Source: Cryoendolithus antarcticus
Taxonomy: Eukaryota; Ascomycota; Dothideomycetes; Cladosporiales; Cladosporiaceae
Length of the DNA: 64,000 nt
Direction of reading: 5' to 3'
Assembly (NCBI GenBank): GCA_002077065.1
Contig: NAJO01000017.1
Span: forward strand, 434,001 to 498,000
Under the pieces are notes generated by a model. That model saw nothing but the letters and a program-made list of their open reading frames with translations, was not told where the DNA came from and made no database searches. A program made the translations under genes and the position numbers. Shown one piece after another: positions 21,397 to 32,480 of this stretch. The stretch's first letter is position 1; every line of letters starts with the position of its first letter.

Positions 21397-23432
21397 TGCG
21401 GAGGTAGTCTATTGAGGGCAACAATGAAGTAATGAGTATTGCTCGTGACGGGCGCAGACGACACCACCACGGTCAAGCACTTAGGTGGGCAGAGGAACAG
21501 TGTGCAACACCCCTGTGAAATAGATTGGCGACCTGAAGTAGTGCAGCGCGATGCGTGATTTTGCGGGGTTTGTCGCACCCCTCAGATTCGGAGAATAACC
21601 AGACAGATGGGATATCGTGTTGCAGTGGTTGCAATTGTTGTCAGCAAGGGTGGGAGCAGGACGCGCACAGATGCTGCGGGTCGCACGAGGGCAGCGCGCC
21701 GAGTTTTGGATGAATGGGGATGAGGCTGCAGCGGTCGCGCCGAGCAGAGGTTCGAAATAGCGAGTCCAGCCTTCAGACCAGCAAGGCGAGTAATGATGAA
21801 GTAATTGGATCGGTAGTAAGAGAGAGGATCTGAATAGACACTGTTCCGAGATGGCGACAATGTCCGATAGCTGCAGGAGCAATGGTGGTGCCACGTGAAG
21901 CGGATCTTAGTGTGCGGCTTTGTGCAGCAGGTTGCGCAGGTGCGAGTCGCAAGGCAGCGCGTGTCGAAGGTCAAAAGGGCGCGTGTCCAGTCAGCGGATG
22001 GTTGGATAAAGAGAGACGTGTGGTTGGCCGACAGAGCTTCGTAAGTTGGCGGGCAGCGTGCAGTGTTGGATGGGTCATCCGAGATCGAATGGCGTACAAG
22101 TCGTGGACCGGGCTTTGTTGCCCTTGCGTGTGTACCACCGGACCTACAGCCGAGCGCGTGTAATGAGTGCGCTCTCTCCGGTTAGTGCGGAGGTAAGAAG
22201 GGTAACAGGCGAGGTGGATAGCAGCGTAGCCGGCGGTGCAGTGTTAGTGGGAGCGGTGTTGAAGGGGGATGATCAATGCGGGTGGAGACAGGTGACCGCG
22301 GTAAATTCGGGTGTCCCTCGCTCTAGCGCCTGCTGCCCACGTTGTCGTCAAGCCACTCGATCACCACTGCACGGCTCGGCAGGCAGATCCTTTACTCTCG
22401 GCTCGAATGACTGCCGCCAAGTCGATGTTATGCAGATAATGGAAGCGATGAGGTTACTGAGACGAGACACCACACGAGTGATGTCGAGACAGACGCTTGC
22501 TATCACATCACCTGCACTTGCCCTCGCTCGCGCCATTGAGAGCCTCGGAGGGAAAGCACTACCCCACGTCCACCTGCCTCTCTCTTCAGCGACTCATGCG
22601 GCACCCCGGCTCGCCAGGTGGCACGACATTTGCGCGCACCCCAGACCTATGAACTCCTGATTTCCCGTCCATCTCATCCTCTTCGCCCCGACAATGCGAC
22701 CGTCTCCTGCAACTCCAACGTGACAACCCCGAGATCCAGATCAGCCCAGATGTCAAGCGTAGCTCCACATCTCCGATGCGCCGCTGAGCTATATTCAGAT
22801 CCGTTCGGCGACAACGCTGCCGAAACTCTGCCCCAGATGACAGCCTGAAAGTCAAGCTACCAGATTTCAATGTTTCATCTTTCCTTGCGCGACATGTGCT
22901 GGGGGTTGATGCTGTGCAGCTGTGCACTGTCAATTGCGCAATTCTGAACACTCTCATGCGGTGGGCAGCGTCACGGCAGGACGGTTGAGCGTCCAGGTTC
23001 TCGGATGCATGTGTGTGCGACTAGGCGAGAGGCTACGGTGGGACGGGGAAGCGCGGTCTTGCGAACTCGCGCAAGAGTGATGCTGCAAAGACAAATGGCT
23101 GGAGTGCGGACGCGATCCGCATTTGTTCTTACTCGCGTGGAGTGAGGGTCTAGACACGCAACGGTCGACAATATGTCAATCGCGTGGCGCACTGTCATCA
23201 CCGAGGATGCTGCACGGCATGCGTGCACACGTTGAAGAGATTGCAGCCACGCAATCGTGAGCACGTAGACAAAGCAGATCGGCCGTGAGGGGCAAACGAT
23301 TAATCACAAGCTGGTCTTGAACCTTGAAAATCTCTCATCAGTCGGAGACAGCAGCCGGATGGTAGGTTTGGTGGAGCAGAGGTGTAGACTTCATAGCGTG
23401 CAACTGATGACCATTTTACTGTCGCTCATTGC
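21397..23432. other. 2-kb region upstream of the bHLH gene
   Basis: No convincing gene. Several open frames on both strands have random composition. One CACGTG box is at 21892-21897. The length suits a complex promoter and a long 5' UTR for the bHLH gene; it also contains the 3' end of the GH16 transcript. Confidence 0.45.
21892..21897. promoter_or_regulatory. E-box core in the bHLH gene's own upstream region
   Basis: A perfect CACGTG about 500 bp before the start codon of a factor whose basic region predicts CACGTG binding. Autoregulation is inferred; the hexamer also occurs elsewhere by chance. Confidence 0.25.
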
Positions 23433-24688
23433 CTACAACACCCAGAAGCCCAATCCTACGGTTATCAGCAACGTCAACGCACCAATACCGAGTCTCCCTG
23501 CCCCTGAGCTCCCTGTCTGCGTCGACTGACTCCCACTGTGCGTCGGACTCCTACTCGCGGTCGCCGCAGGGACCTGCGTGGTAGCCACCACCGCACTTCC
23601 GGAGTTTAGCGCTGACACTGACGCAGTATTCACACTGTAGCTCTCGCCTGTCGAAGTGACTGCTACAGCTGCACCAGTGTTCTGGTCGAGCGGTGCGACG
23701 CTCGCCGTTGTCGAAGGGCTGGATGTGCTCGATGACATGGTCATGTTCGAGCTATTGCTGCCGGAGGACGCATCCGTGTTGACCTTGATACTTTGCCAAC
23801 GGCCAGATTTATCGGTGAAGGAATAGGAAGAAGCTGGGTAGTAGTTCGTGATCTGCACGTTCTTGACGTCTGCGATACTCGTCAGTAATTCCCGGCCACG
23901 GACAATCAGGTGTATTGCATACACATCGTAGACGGCGCTTTGCTGAAGTTCGTCTTGCCACCCGCCCACTCGATTGTTCCTTCCGGCTGACCCTCACCGC
24001 CACCAGCCCAAGTGCCCATCTTCAGTATCATTGGTGTTTGCGGATAGTTCTTTCCTTCATTTGCGTCTCCGTACTGCAGCGTCCTCACAACAGTTCCATC
24101 GATAATCCACTTGATCCTGTCCGCAGTCCAATCAATCGCATACGTGTGGAAGTTGTCTTGCGGGTCCGACACAGGGTAGTAGATGGCGCGGTTGTAGACC
24201 GTGGTGTTCCCCTTGCCGAAGTAGTTGGTCTCGACTGTTGCAGAGTTGCCACCGAGCCACTCCCAGTCTATCTCGTCGAGGTCGTCGGACTGAAGGACGA
24301 CTGATGACACGATGCCTGTTCCTGAAGCAGCGCGCATGGTCACCGAGATCATGCCGAAGAAAATGTAGAAGCTTGATGGATTAGCGAGGCCAAGACGGTC
24401 ATCAAGCTCTGTAGCTGCTCACTTGCTCTGAATTGTCGGCGCCTGGCCCTGCTTGGCGATGGTGAACTCAGCTCCATTGTCGCCGTAGGTAAGTGTGGTG
24501 TACGCTGCGGCCGAGAAGCTCGAAATCGCGCCTGAGCCGTGTGTGAAGTCTGCGTCGAGGGAGTCGGCATTGAGACCCGGATCATCTGGGCAGGTCTTCT
24601 TTATGGGATCGCAAGTGGTGAACGTTTGGCACACTACTGAAGGTAGAATCGCCAGCGAGGCTGCCGCTAGTGTGAGTCGAGAGCGCAT
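23433..24688 (-). CDS. Crh-like GH16 cell-wall transglycosylase, probably GPI-anchored
   Basis: Three exons (24688-24423, 24371-23923, 23869-23433) with 51- and 53-bp introns give 383 aa. The N-terminus is a signal peptide (MRSRLTLAAASLAILPSVVC). The GH16 catalytic signature is DEIDWEWLG, with the two glutamates as nucleophile and acid/base around Asp, as in Crh1/Utr2 enzymes that link chitin to beta-1,6/1,3-glucan. Junctions restore QSNFYIFFG and APSTMYVKNVQITNYYP, both expected in the family. After the catalytic domain comes a Ser/Thr-rich stalk and a hydrophobic C-terminus (LGIGALTLLITVGLGFWVL) preceded by small residues, the usual GPI signal. No chitin-binding (CBM18) module is seen. The site of action is the plasma membrane/cell wall. 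Confidence 0.9.
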
Positions 24689-25735
24689 CTTGAGTAGGAT
24701 CCGCTCTCGAAGTGGAGGTCGAGTTGTAACGTTGTGTGCTTGATGGTAAAAGCAAGGGTATCAACAGCAATAGGTGAAGATCAGAGGAAGGTGCGAAGGA
24801 GAAGGAAAGTCACCCAGTCAACGAGGATCAGGAGTAAGTGAAGCCATATGGAATGCTGTCTCAACGTGTGACACCACGCAATCCATTCAGTCTTACGAGG
24901 CAATTCACTCACAGGCCTCCCTGGAAACGTTGCTGTGCCATGCCGCAGTGTTTCGTACTGCTTTACGGTAGCAAACGGAACGCACGCAGCCCTACGCAGG
25001 TACGTTGCTCGTACAGGTAAGTGCCGACGGCCCTGTCACGGTCGCACGTGTAGTCCTGGGAGGCTCGTGTTTCGGGAATTCGTGCGAGTTGGCGTACGCG
25101 TCAGCCATGCCAGCGTTGCCATCATAAAGTCATGAGGATGGATTGGAATGTTTTCTGTAGGCTTCTCGGCATGTCGAGCAGGATCAGCCACATCGATTGG
25201 CAGCAGTCACTTGCTTTGACCATCTGCACATATCATGCATGAGGATCTCTCGCTGAAGGAATGAGGGAATTGAAGGATCGTGAGGCTGACTGGTGTCTGA
25301 AGCTCGAATGCACAAGTCGCACAATTGCGTCACCTGGCGCCTTGCGAAATGCTTGTCCTCATCTCGATAAATTTCCCGCTCCGTTCGACTTGAGCAACTG
25401 TTGCTCCACTCTAGAACGGCAACGGCACCACTATGCGTGCGCAGTGCCGTAGGCATAATGAAAGGGCGGCCTTGAATTTACGATGTCACATTTCGCGCCT
25501 TTGTCTCGAAGGGGCAGTCTGGAAAGAGTAGCGTGCTTGCATGCCCCGCGCCTTGCTCGAACGTTATGATGGCACTGCTGAATAATGTCATTCGGGCATC
25601 GTAAGACGGCATCACTCCTCAGGTAAATAAAAGGTAGGCCAACGAGACGAGTTCAGTGATTCCATAGCTTTTACGTTGAACGTTAAGATCATCGGACTCC
25701 CAACTGATCAGCACTGCACGACATCTTACACAATC
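24689..25735. other. Divergent promoter region, GH16 gene and aldo-keto reductase
   Basis: About 1 kb shared by two diverging genes. A CACGTG is near 25046, and an A/T-rich TATA-like motif (AATAAAAGG, about 25627-25635) lies roughly 100 bp before the reductase start. I see no genes. Confidence 0.45.
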
Positions 25736-26790
25736 ATGTCTGGCATCAAGATTGCCTTCGGTACCGGTGGCTTCGGCCGCGGTTTCGACACGGTAGAAGC
25801 TGTTGAGGAGATCTATACCATACTGGAGTCGCACAAGGTCAAGATTCTTGACACAGCCACGCTGTACGCCGGCAGTGAGGAGCTGATTGGCAAGACTAAA
25901 GGTGGCTCACGATTCGTAAGTACCACTGCGAATGGCGTAAACTCACTGCTTCTACTAACGACGATCCAAGATCATCGATACGAAGTCGCCAAACGGCGTG
26001 TTCGGGCACGCCGGCGGCAAGGAGGGTATCGTGGAGAACTTCAAGAAGAGCCGGAAGGATCTCGGTCAAGATCAGGTCGACATCTGGTATGCATCCTATC
26101 TCGTTGCCGCGTTTGCCATTCAATAACAGTTGTGATAGGTATCTCCACTCCCCAAGCAAGGAGACCCCTCTCGAGGAGACCCTGGAAGCCGTTAACGAGG
26201 CCTACAAAGCCGGCTTCTTCAAGCGGTTCGGCCTGTCGAACTTCTTCGCTGAAGAGGTCCAGCGGGCATATGACATTTGCAAGGCCAAGTACGACTTCGT
26301 GCCGACCGTCTATCAGGGCAACTACAACGCTGTAGCCCGCAAGCAGGAGACTCTCCTCTTCCCTACCTTGCGCAAGCTCGGTATCGCCTTCTACGCCTAC
26401 TCGCCCGTCGCTGGAGGCTTCCTCACCAAGACCAAGCAGGACGTCCTAGATGGCAAGGGCAGATTCAACCCTGACACGCCGATCGGTAAAATGTACGCCG
26501 GGCTATACAGCCGTCCTGCCTACCTCGAAGCGCTGGCGAAGTGGGAGGCTGCTGCGAAGGAAGAAGGCGTGACCAGAGCCGAGCTTGCCAACCGCTGGGT
26601 ACGGTTCAACAGTGCCTTGAAGCCGGAGCAGGGCGATGCGATCATTATCGGCGCTTCTTCAACTAAGCAGCTGAAGGAGACCTTGTCGACGCTTGATCAT
26701 GGACCATTGAGCGACAAGGCAGTCAAGGCTATCAATGCGATCTGGGAGGAGATCAAGCATGAGGCGCCGCTTGACAACATGAACGGGTAG
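25736..26790 (+). CDS. Aldo-keto reductase, AKR7 (aflatoxin-aldehyde reductase)-like
   Basis: Three exons (25736-25915, 25971-26086, 26139-26790) with introns of 55 and 52 bp give 315 aa. The first intron has the textbook CTAAC branch. The AKR catalytic tetrad is complete: Asp39 and Tyr44 (LDTATLYAGSEEL), Lys65 (IIDTKSP) and His102 (DIWYLHSP). The second junction creates this last motif. Downstream AKR7-type blocks are GLSNFFAEEV, TVYQGNYNA and FYAYSPVAGGFLT, with the NADPH-binding end IIGASSTKQL. The enzyme should reduce aldehydes or ketones with NADPH in the cytosol; substrates of AKR7-like fungal enzymes vary and cannot be read here. The ATG at 25736 is preferred over the upstream open codons since MSGIKIAFGT starts the barrel. 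Confidence 0.9.
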
Positions 26791-27832
26791 GCTGCACTCG
26801 TCGAGTCCAGGTGGTCAAGGTTTTGCAGCGCAACGCAGGCTGGTTAGCTCGTAGACTTCAAGAGGTGCGACGCCATTATGGGCTATCCTCGGTGCCTCCT
26901 ACGTGATCTCTGTTGCTCGAGGATCGAGAGTCCAGTATTGTAGATATTGTGCCATGTTTTTGGAAAGGACGAAGCGTGGCGCGCCACGTGAACTCGGAGC
27001 GGATCTTAAATCTAAAATTTAAACTTAGGGATGTACTTCAGGGTTCCGTTCTGGCCAGAACATTTCATAGCAATCGACTACGGACGGTCAGACGAGTTCA
27101 TGGAACGTGACCACAACTGCTGCTTAATAACCAGCGCAAACTTCTTCATCATCACCAGTTTGACCAAGCCTGCACACTCGTGGTTCCACCATCGGCTTTG
27201 GCTGGATGGCAATACGGAGATGGCGTTCCCGGTCAACGGCTAGGCGTGGCGTGCATAGAACCCCTTGCACTTCGTATTGGCGACCCTAGTCCTTTCCCGT
27301 TGATTGCGAGTCTGACGACGCGAGCGCATTGGACATGAGCAGGCCGCTGGAACAGGCTGTGGTATCATAGGCGAACGGGTCGTCGCGATACTGCCTGACA
27401 GAAACACGCCCTCATAGCAGTCACCATAGCATTGGACAATCGCTACCATTCATGCGCAAGCCACAGCAACCCGTATCAGGCTAGCAGCAGCATGATCTGC
27501 TGGGCGACCTAGGCCTCAGTCACCAGCCGCAGCGCTCACCTCATCTTACGGGTACGTGGTACTGTGTTGGGTAGTTTCCGATATTTCTGCGCTTGCATCT
27601 GTGTTACCATGTCATCTCACTCCTCTCACATCTACAAGCGACCGATCTCCCTGCTCTCCGTAACATCTTGACGAAACTGACCTCAACGCGCCCTTCCTCT
27701 CGCGCACAATTTGTGTCAACACTGTGCCGCAGCGCATGTGAGAGGAGAGCTACAGCCTTGTCAGCATACAAGATCGCTGCGCAAGAATCGACTGGCAAGG
27801 CTCTCGCAGCCTATTCGGCTGCCACTCACTAG
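26791..27832. other. Intergenic region upstream of the GT8-like gene
   Basis: About 1 kb. It contains a short A/T-rich patch (about 27003-27028) and a CACGTG at 26985-26990. Open frames have no family likeness. No repeat or RNA gene is recognised. Confidence 0.45.
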
Positions 27833-28963
27833 ATGTACCTCACTCGGAGCGGCTCACCCATGAACAACAGTCGCGGCGGCCGACGGAGCTGCCGTAGTCT
27901 CTACCTAGGCATAGCGATCGTCCTATTCTTCTTACTCTTCGTCTACACCCCACTACCTCAGAACTACGACGACCAACGAGACGCGCTGGTCAACCACGTC
28001 ACAAGCGCAGCCACAGGCCACAAACCCTCCGCCAACGGCTCACTCCCCTCCCTAGCAACGACAAAAAGCAAATACGCCTACGCGACTTTCCTGGCAGGTG
28101 ACGCCCACCAGCAAGAGCTAGCAGACATAAACGACGACAACTACTTCGTCGCCGCGCGCATCCTGACCTACCAGATCCTGCACGCGCCGGAGACGCGCTC
28201 CCCAGCAGGCATACCCTTCATAGTCCTCGTGACAAAAGCCGTCAGCGAGCCCAAGCGCCACCGCCTCCGCCTAGACGGCGCAATAGTAATCGAAGCCGAG
28301 ACAATCACCAAACCCGCCTGGGTCGAAGTCGAGACCTCCACCTGGCAAGACGTCTTCGACAAGCTGCGCCTGTGGGAACTAACGCAATTCGACCTGATAA
28401 CCTTCCTCGACGGCGACACGGTGCTCGCCCGGCCTTTAGATGGAGTCTTCAACGACACCGCCGTCGCTACACGGAAAACCTCCCCCGATATCCCGCGGCC
28501 TCACCCGGGCTTGCTACCACCAATGCCGCACACCTACGCCTTCGCCTCCCGCCCGGAGATGAACACAATACACACCTACCCCCCCTCGGAAGAAACACAC
28601 TCCTACCCCAACATAGCCTACCTAAACGCCGGCTTCTTCGTCCTCAAACCCAGCCTAGACCTCCTAGCCTACTACCTCGCCCTCCTCCAACTCCCCGACT
28701 CCTTCGTCCCGACACTCCCAGAACAAAACCTCCTAAACGAAGTCCATAACTGGGCCGGCGCGATGCCCTGGCAAACGCTAGGCACGGAGTGGAATATCCA
28801 TTACCCTACGAAGGAGGATTTGGATGGGGGAGTCGCGAGTTTGCATGAGAAGTGGTGGGCACCTGGGGATTCAGAGGGTTTGGGAGGGTATCTGAGGGGA
28901 TGGCGGTGGAGGATGGAGGGGTTCTATCAGGGGAGGGAGGGGGGAGGCAAGGGACATCAGTGA
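27833..28963 (+). CDS. GT8-like type II membrane glycosyltransferase
   Basis: Intron-less, 376 aa. A short cytosolic tail is followed by one membrane helix (about 23-39), then a lumenal domain, the layout of Golgi glycosyltransferases. Family features of glycogenin-like GT8 enzymes are present: YATFLAGD near 83, LWELTQFDLITFLDGDTVLARPLD with the metal-binding DxD at Asp193-Asp195, NAGFFVLKPS, and PEQNLLNEV with the second acid patch. A late HEKWW motif matches the usual histidine that completes metal binding. It probably transfers a sugar from a UDP- or GDP-sugar onto a glycoprotein or glycolipid, but donor and acceptor are unknown. The third positions of its codons favour C more strongly than neighbours. 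The C-terminal tail is Gly-rich. Confidence 0.82.
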   Translation: MYLTRSGSPMNNSRGGRRSCRSLYLGIAIVLFFLLFVYTPLPQNYDDQRDALVNHVTSAATGHKPSANGSLPSLATTKSKYAYATFLAGDAHQQELADINDDNYFVAARILTYQILHAPETRSPAGIPFIVLVTKAVSEPKRHRLRLDGAIVIEAETITKPAWVEVETSTWQDVFDKLRLWELTQFDLITFLDGDTVLARPLDGVFNDTAVATRKTSPDIPRPHPGLLPPMPHTYAFASRPEMNTIHTYPPSEETHSYPNIAYLNAGFFVLKPSLDLLAYYLALLQLPDSFVPTLPEQNLLNEVHNWAGAMPWQTLGTEWNIHYPTKEDLDGGVASLHEKWWAPGDSEGLGGYLRGWRWRMEGFYQGREGGGKGHQ

Positions 28964-29288
28964 GCGATTCTTGGAGATGAGGAGGGGGGGTACTTTGTGG
29001 GTTTGAGCGAGGCGTTGGTGGCGTGTGTGTGTTTTTGATGGAAAGCGCGTTGGATTCCAGGTGTGGCGTGTGTGGTTCTGACGATTTAGACGAGCTCTCT
29101 GCGAGATGATACCTTATCTTTGAATTCGATGCATGTGCGGGTGATCTTTACTCCACAAGTCCACAGCTCTGACATCGTACAAAACACTCCTCGGGTATCT
29201 TAGACCAACCTTACAGCATCGTTCCAGTCCACCCACATCGGCACAAGACAATCCTCGTACCCCTGACCAATTGTTCCCCAAAAGCTCC
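28964..29288. other. Convergent intergenic spacer
   Basis: About 325 bp between converging stops. It should hold two 3' ends; nothing else is seen. Confidence 0.4.
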
Positions 29289-31529
29289 CTATGCGTACCA
29301 GAAATCGTCGTCGAGCCCCTCTCTATCAGGTAACTCCCGTTCCCCGTCCCCCTCCCCCCGAACCCTCTTCTCGAGACTACTCCAATCCACATCCTCCCAC
29401 CTCAAATTCAGCATCCTCAACCTCACCCCCCAGTTAACCATCATATCGATCGTCTCCGTTGTGGCCTTCGTGATGGGCTGCTGATCAAGCAACAGTAACA
29501 ACCCATCAAGCCATTCAGACGCCAAATCCGTGGTCTGAGGGTGCAGCGTCAGGAGCGTGGATTCCGGGGAGGCGGCGGAGAGGGAGCCGAGGATCGTGAG
29601 GGTTGTGGATGTGGATGGTGAGGCGGGTTTGGAGGGGATGCGCGTAAGTGTGTCGCTGCTGGGTGGGTTTCGGGCTAGAGTTTGAGCGGGCGCGGGAGGG
29701 GTGTCTGAGGCGGAGACGTTGGAATCTACGCTTGTTATTGCGCTGAGGTCGAGAATTAGCGGGAGGGCATCGATCTCGGGGTATTGTGAAGGGTCTGTTG
29801 AGGTCGGGGAGGCGAAGTCGCTGTAGTGCAGTGTTTGGCGGTTTGGGTGCAGGCGGACGAAGCGGGAGGTGCTAGACGGAGGCTGCACGGCACCGGCGTC
29901 GACGCCATTCTGGGCTACAGGAGAGATTGTGGTCGGGAACCAGCTCCCTTCTAGCAGACAGCGGATCCGCTGCTCGCGCATGAATTGCAGGGACTCGTGG
30001 TACAGCTGCTCTCGCACAGCCTCAAGATGCAAATCCCAAGCGTCTTGATAGACTTCCTCCAGCCCTTCCATCTGCCACGCTCGTGCGGTTTCAAGTGAGA
30101 CTGTGCGAAACTCTTCTTCGATCTTGCCGACTTCAGTCTTGCGGTCTGCGCCGCCTATGATGCGCTCGACGATGATGCGGACGAGCTCTTCGATTTTGTA
30201 GAAGTCTTCTGCTTCGGCGCCGCTGAGCTTCCAGAGCCGAAGGAAGGCGTTCAGTGCTGCGGTGTGCAGTCTGCCCCACTGCAGTAACAGGGGCTTTAGC
30301 GCTCTGCCTACCACTGCGCCTCCACTGACGCCTCTCGCGTGCCCGCCTCCAGCGCCCGACGAGAAGAAGTTCTCCACATCCGCCGTTTCGTCAATCTCGA
30401 AGTGCTCGTACAGCACCAACGTCACGCCCAGACTCGCCCTCGCAAGCGGACATCTCTGCTCCACGAGCTGCGCAGCCTGCTCCAGGAACAGACTGTGATA
30501 AGCCGACTCGTTCCGCCTCGCATAGTCCACCAAATCCATAATCCCGAGATACCCCGTCTCATCGAACTCCCAAAACGGGCTCTCAGTCTCGAACCCCAAC
30601 CGCCTCCACTTAGTAGGATGATGCTGCTTTCTGCTATTCTTCCTCGGTACAGCTGGCGGCTCGTCTCCAATCACACCCTCCTCCCCCTGTGGTCTCTCAG
30701 CAGGCGCAGCAAACCTCTCCGGCCGACTCAGCAAATGCACAGTCTTCAACGCGCGCTTATGCTCCACAATCTCCGGACTAACACCCACACTCCTCCACTT
30801 CCTCAACAGCACTTTCGTCAACCCCTGAAACTCCAAAATCGCCCCTGTTAGAGGTGAACTAGCATCCCCCGCCGCTTCACCCCTCATCAACATCCCCACG
30901 CCCCCAATGACACCCAGATCCTGCAGCCGCTTGATGAACTTAGGCCACTCGCTCTCCCCACCATGCAGTACCGCATCCCGCATCAACGCATTGACAAGCT
31001 GCAGCGCGTTCGCACACAATGTATGATCACTAGCGCTCAGTCTCCCCACCAAACTCTTCAAGAACTCTGGATGGGCGTCTAGCGCTGGCTTGATGGCTCT
31101 GAACCCCGTCGCGGCCGTGGCAGCAGTCTCGTAGACCCTCTCCTCGCCTTCATCCCCGTCGGGAACGCGACTCACGACCAGCACCAACAGCGTCAATGCG
31201 TTGCGCACGATGTTCACTAGCCCTCCGCCGCCTACTGCGAGCTCCACGGCGCGTGCTATCACATTACTGTCCACCGCTTCCCAGCCTACCCCGAGCTCTA
31301 GCAGCGCGTTCAGACTCCCCAACGCATAGGCTAGCGTGTTGCCCTGGCTGTCAAGGATACATGCTCGTAGCGCACGAGCGCCTTGAGCTTGCAGAAAGGC
31401 GTCTGCGAAGGAGGGATCGTGGAGGAGGGTTTGTAGGCGGAAGACGGCGAGTTTCTGCGTGGGGTCCGAGTCGGAGGTTAAAGAGAGGAGGAGGGAGGAG
31501 ACCGAGGGCGGATCGTCGTGGGCGTCCAT
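29289..31529 (-). CDS. ELMO/CED-12 family protein
   Basis: Single exon, 746 aa from the ATG at 31529 (MDAHDDPPSVSS); the frame stays open to 31556 but only with a GTG. The N-terminal half is armadillo-like (LTLLVLVVSRVPDGDE, SASDHTLCANALQLVNALM). The ELMO domain is marked by ESPFWEFDETGYLGIMDLVDYARR and a following FLEQAAQLVEQRCPLARASL. A helical stretch and a PH-like region follow (TSRFVRLHPNRQTLHYSDF to WLDGLLLLLDQ), the order seen in ELMO1/CED-12. In animals ELMO works with DOCK180-type exchange factors to activate Rac; filamentous fungi have both kinds of protein while budding yeast lacks ELMO. A role in Rac- or Arf-linked polarity is inference. Two internal low-complexity inserts occur (GAGGGHARGVSGG and a Ser/Pro run). 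Confidence 0.8.
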   Translation of the reverse strand: MDAHDDPPSVSSLLLSLTSDSDPTQKLAVFRLQTLLHDPSFADAFLQAQGARALRACILDSQGNTLAYALGSLNALLELGVGWEAVDSNVIARAVELAVGGGGLVNIVRNALTLLVLVVSRVPDGDEGEERVYETAATAATGFRAIKPALDAHPEFLKSLVGRLSASDHTLCANALQLVNALMRDAVLHGGESEWPKFIKRLQDLGVIGGVGMLMRGEAAGDASSPLTGAILEFQGLTKVLLRKWRSVGVSPEIVEHKRALKTVHLLSRPERFAAPAERPQGEEGVIGDEPPAVPRKNSRKQHHPTKWRRLGFETESPFWEFDETGYLGIMDLVDYARRNESAYHSLFLEQAAQLVEQRCPLARASLGVTLVLYEHFEIDETADVENFFSSGAGGGHARGVSGGAVVGRALKPLLLQWGRLHTAALNAFLRLWKLSGAEAEDFYKIEELVRIIVERIIGGADRKTEVGKIEEEFRTVSLETARAWQMEGLEEVYQDAWDLHLEAVREQLYHESLQFMREQRIRCLLEGSWFPTTISPVAQNGVDAGAVQPPSSTSRFVRLHPNRQTLHYSDFASPTSTDPSQYPEIDALPLILDLSAITSVDSNVSASDTPPAPAQTLARNPPSSDTLTRIPSKPASPSTSTTLTILGSLSAASPESTLLTLHPQTTDLASEWLDGLLLLLDQQPITKATTETIDMMVNWGVRLRMLNLRWEDVDWSSLEKRVRGEGDGERELPDREGLDDDFWYA

Positions 31530-32480
31530 CTCTGTTGTGTAGGCGCGAGGTGACACGCGGGTTGTTGGTAGTGAGGTTATCGCATCTTTGAGGCCAGTCC
31601 AATGGGTACGGCCGTCAATGGCTCAATCGCGCGTCTTGAACCGTATTCTGACACGAGAGGAGGTCGCGATTAGTGTTGGTATGGCAGTCTAATCGCGCTA
31701 AATCAGAACACTCTAGGCGGATGTGAACTGCGATCCCATGTTCATGATATGGAGTGCGATATGATTGACACTGGGCAGGGGCAGGGGTACCCTCGATTTC
31801 AAGCTACGAAAGCTTGAACGTTGAGCTGAACTAGCTACGGTACGATTTCAAGACCAAATGAACATACCTCATACCACGCGAGTGCCACATGTTGGCAGGA
31901 GCAAGAACGCTCCCGCCTACCGGGCCTCCCTTGCGCATCCTCCGAAATCTCAAGGGCACAGAGGTGTAAGTCTACTCGACAATACTAGAACGTATTGTGG
32001 CACGCGATAAAGTGATCTTGAATGGTAGGCTCTCATCACATTACTCCTCTTCTCTACATAGCGAGTAAGGTTCTTCCCCCGTTCCATCCGCTATGGATCT
32101 GCTTTCACGCAGTCCCAGATTGATCGCTGAACCGCCCCGTCGATCTATGCACTTTGTGACCACCCAAACCATCCCAAGAACGCCTGCGCTGATCAAGCAT
32201 GGAAATCCCACCCTTCCTGTCGATTCCGCTGTGCGGTGCTGTCGTTCCCGAGAGCTGCCGTTGTAGAGGCACGTGGCGGCCATGGGCGCCAATCGCTATC
32301 CGTTGCAAAGCCGGCAAACAGATCCGTGCGCGAGCGGGCGTACTGTGAACCGCGCTCTCTGTACCCGCCACCCTTTCCCGAGCCGACCAAAAGACCCGAT
32401 CATCGCTCCCAGCCATCACAGCCATCGATGGCTCTGTAGCTTCCCAAGCACCAATCCGTCCCCATCACCCACCGGAGGTC
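31530..32480. other. Intergenic region between ELMO gene and Reg1-like gene
   Basis: About 950 bp. It includes a perfect hairpin with 8-bp arms at 31798-31818, listed separately. I see no gene. It serves as ELMO promoter and Reg1-like 3' end. Confidence 0.45.
31798..31818. repeat. Perfect 8-bp inverted repeat
   Basis: TTCAAGCT and its exact reverse complement AGCTTGAA are separated by five bases. It lies about 270 bp upstream of the ELMO start codon. There is no T-run, so it is not a terminator of known type; it could be a dimeric protein site or chance. Confidence 0.4.

Noticed and set aside
21741..21770. TTCGAAA motif considered as a tRNA T-arm
   Set aside because: No matching acceptor or anticodon arms could be folded by eye around it.
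22046..22660. 204-codon open frame upstream of the bHLH gene
   Set aside because: No domain, random composition, and no transcript or splice logic linking it to anything.
27003..27028. A/T-rich patch as a sign of repeat-induced point mutation or a transposon
   Set aside because: Only about 25 bp, isolated, with no repeat or decayed element around it.
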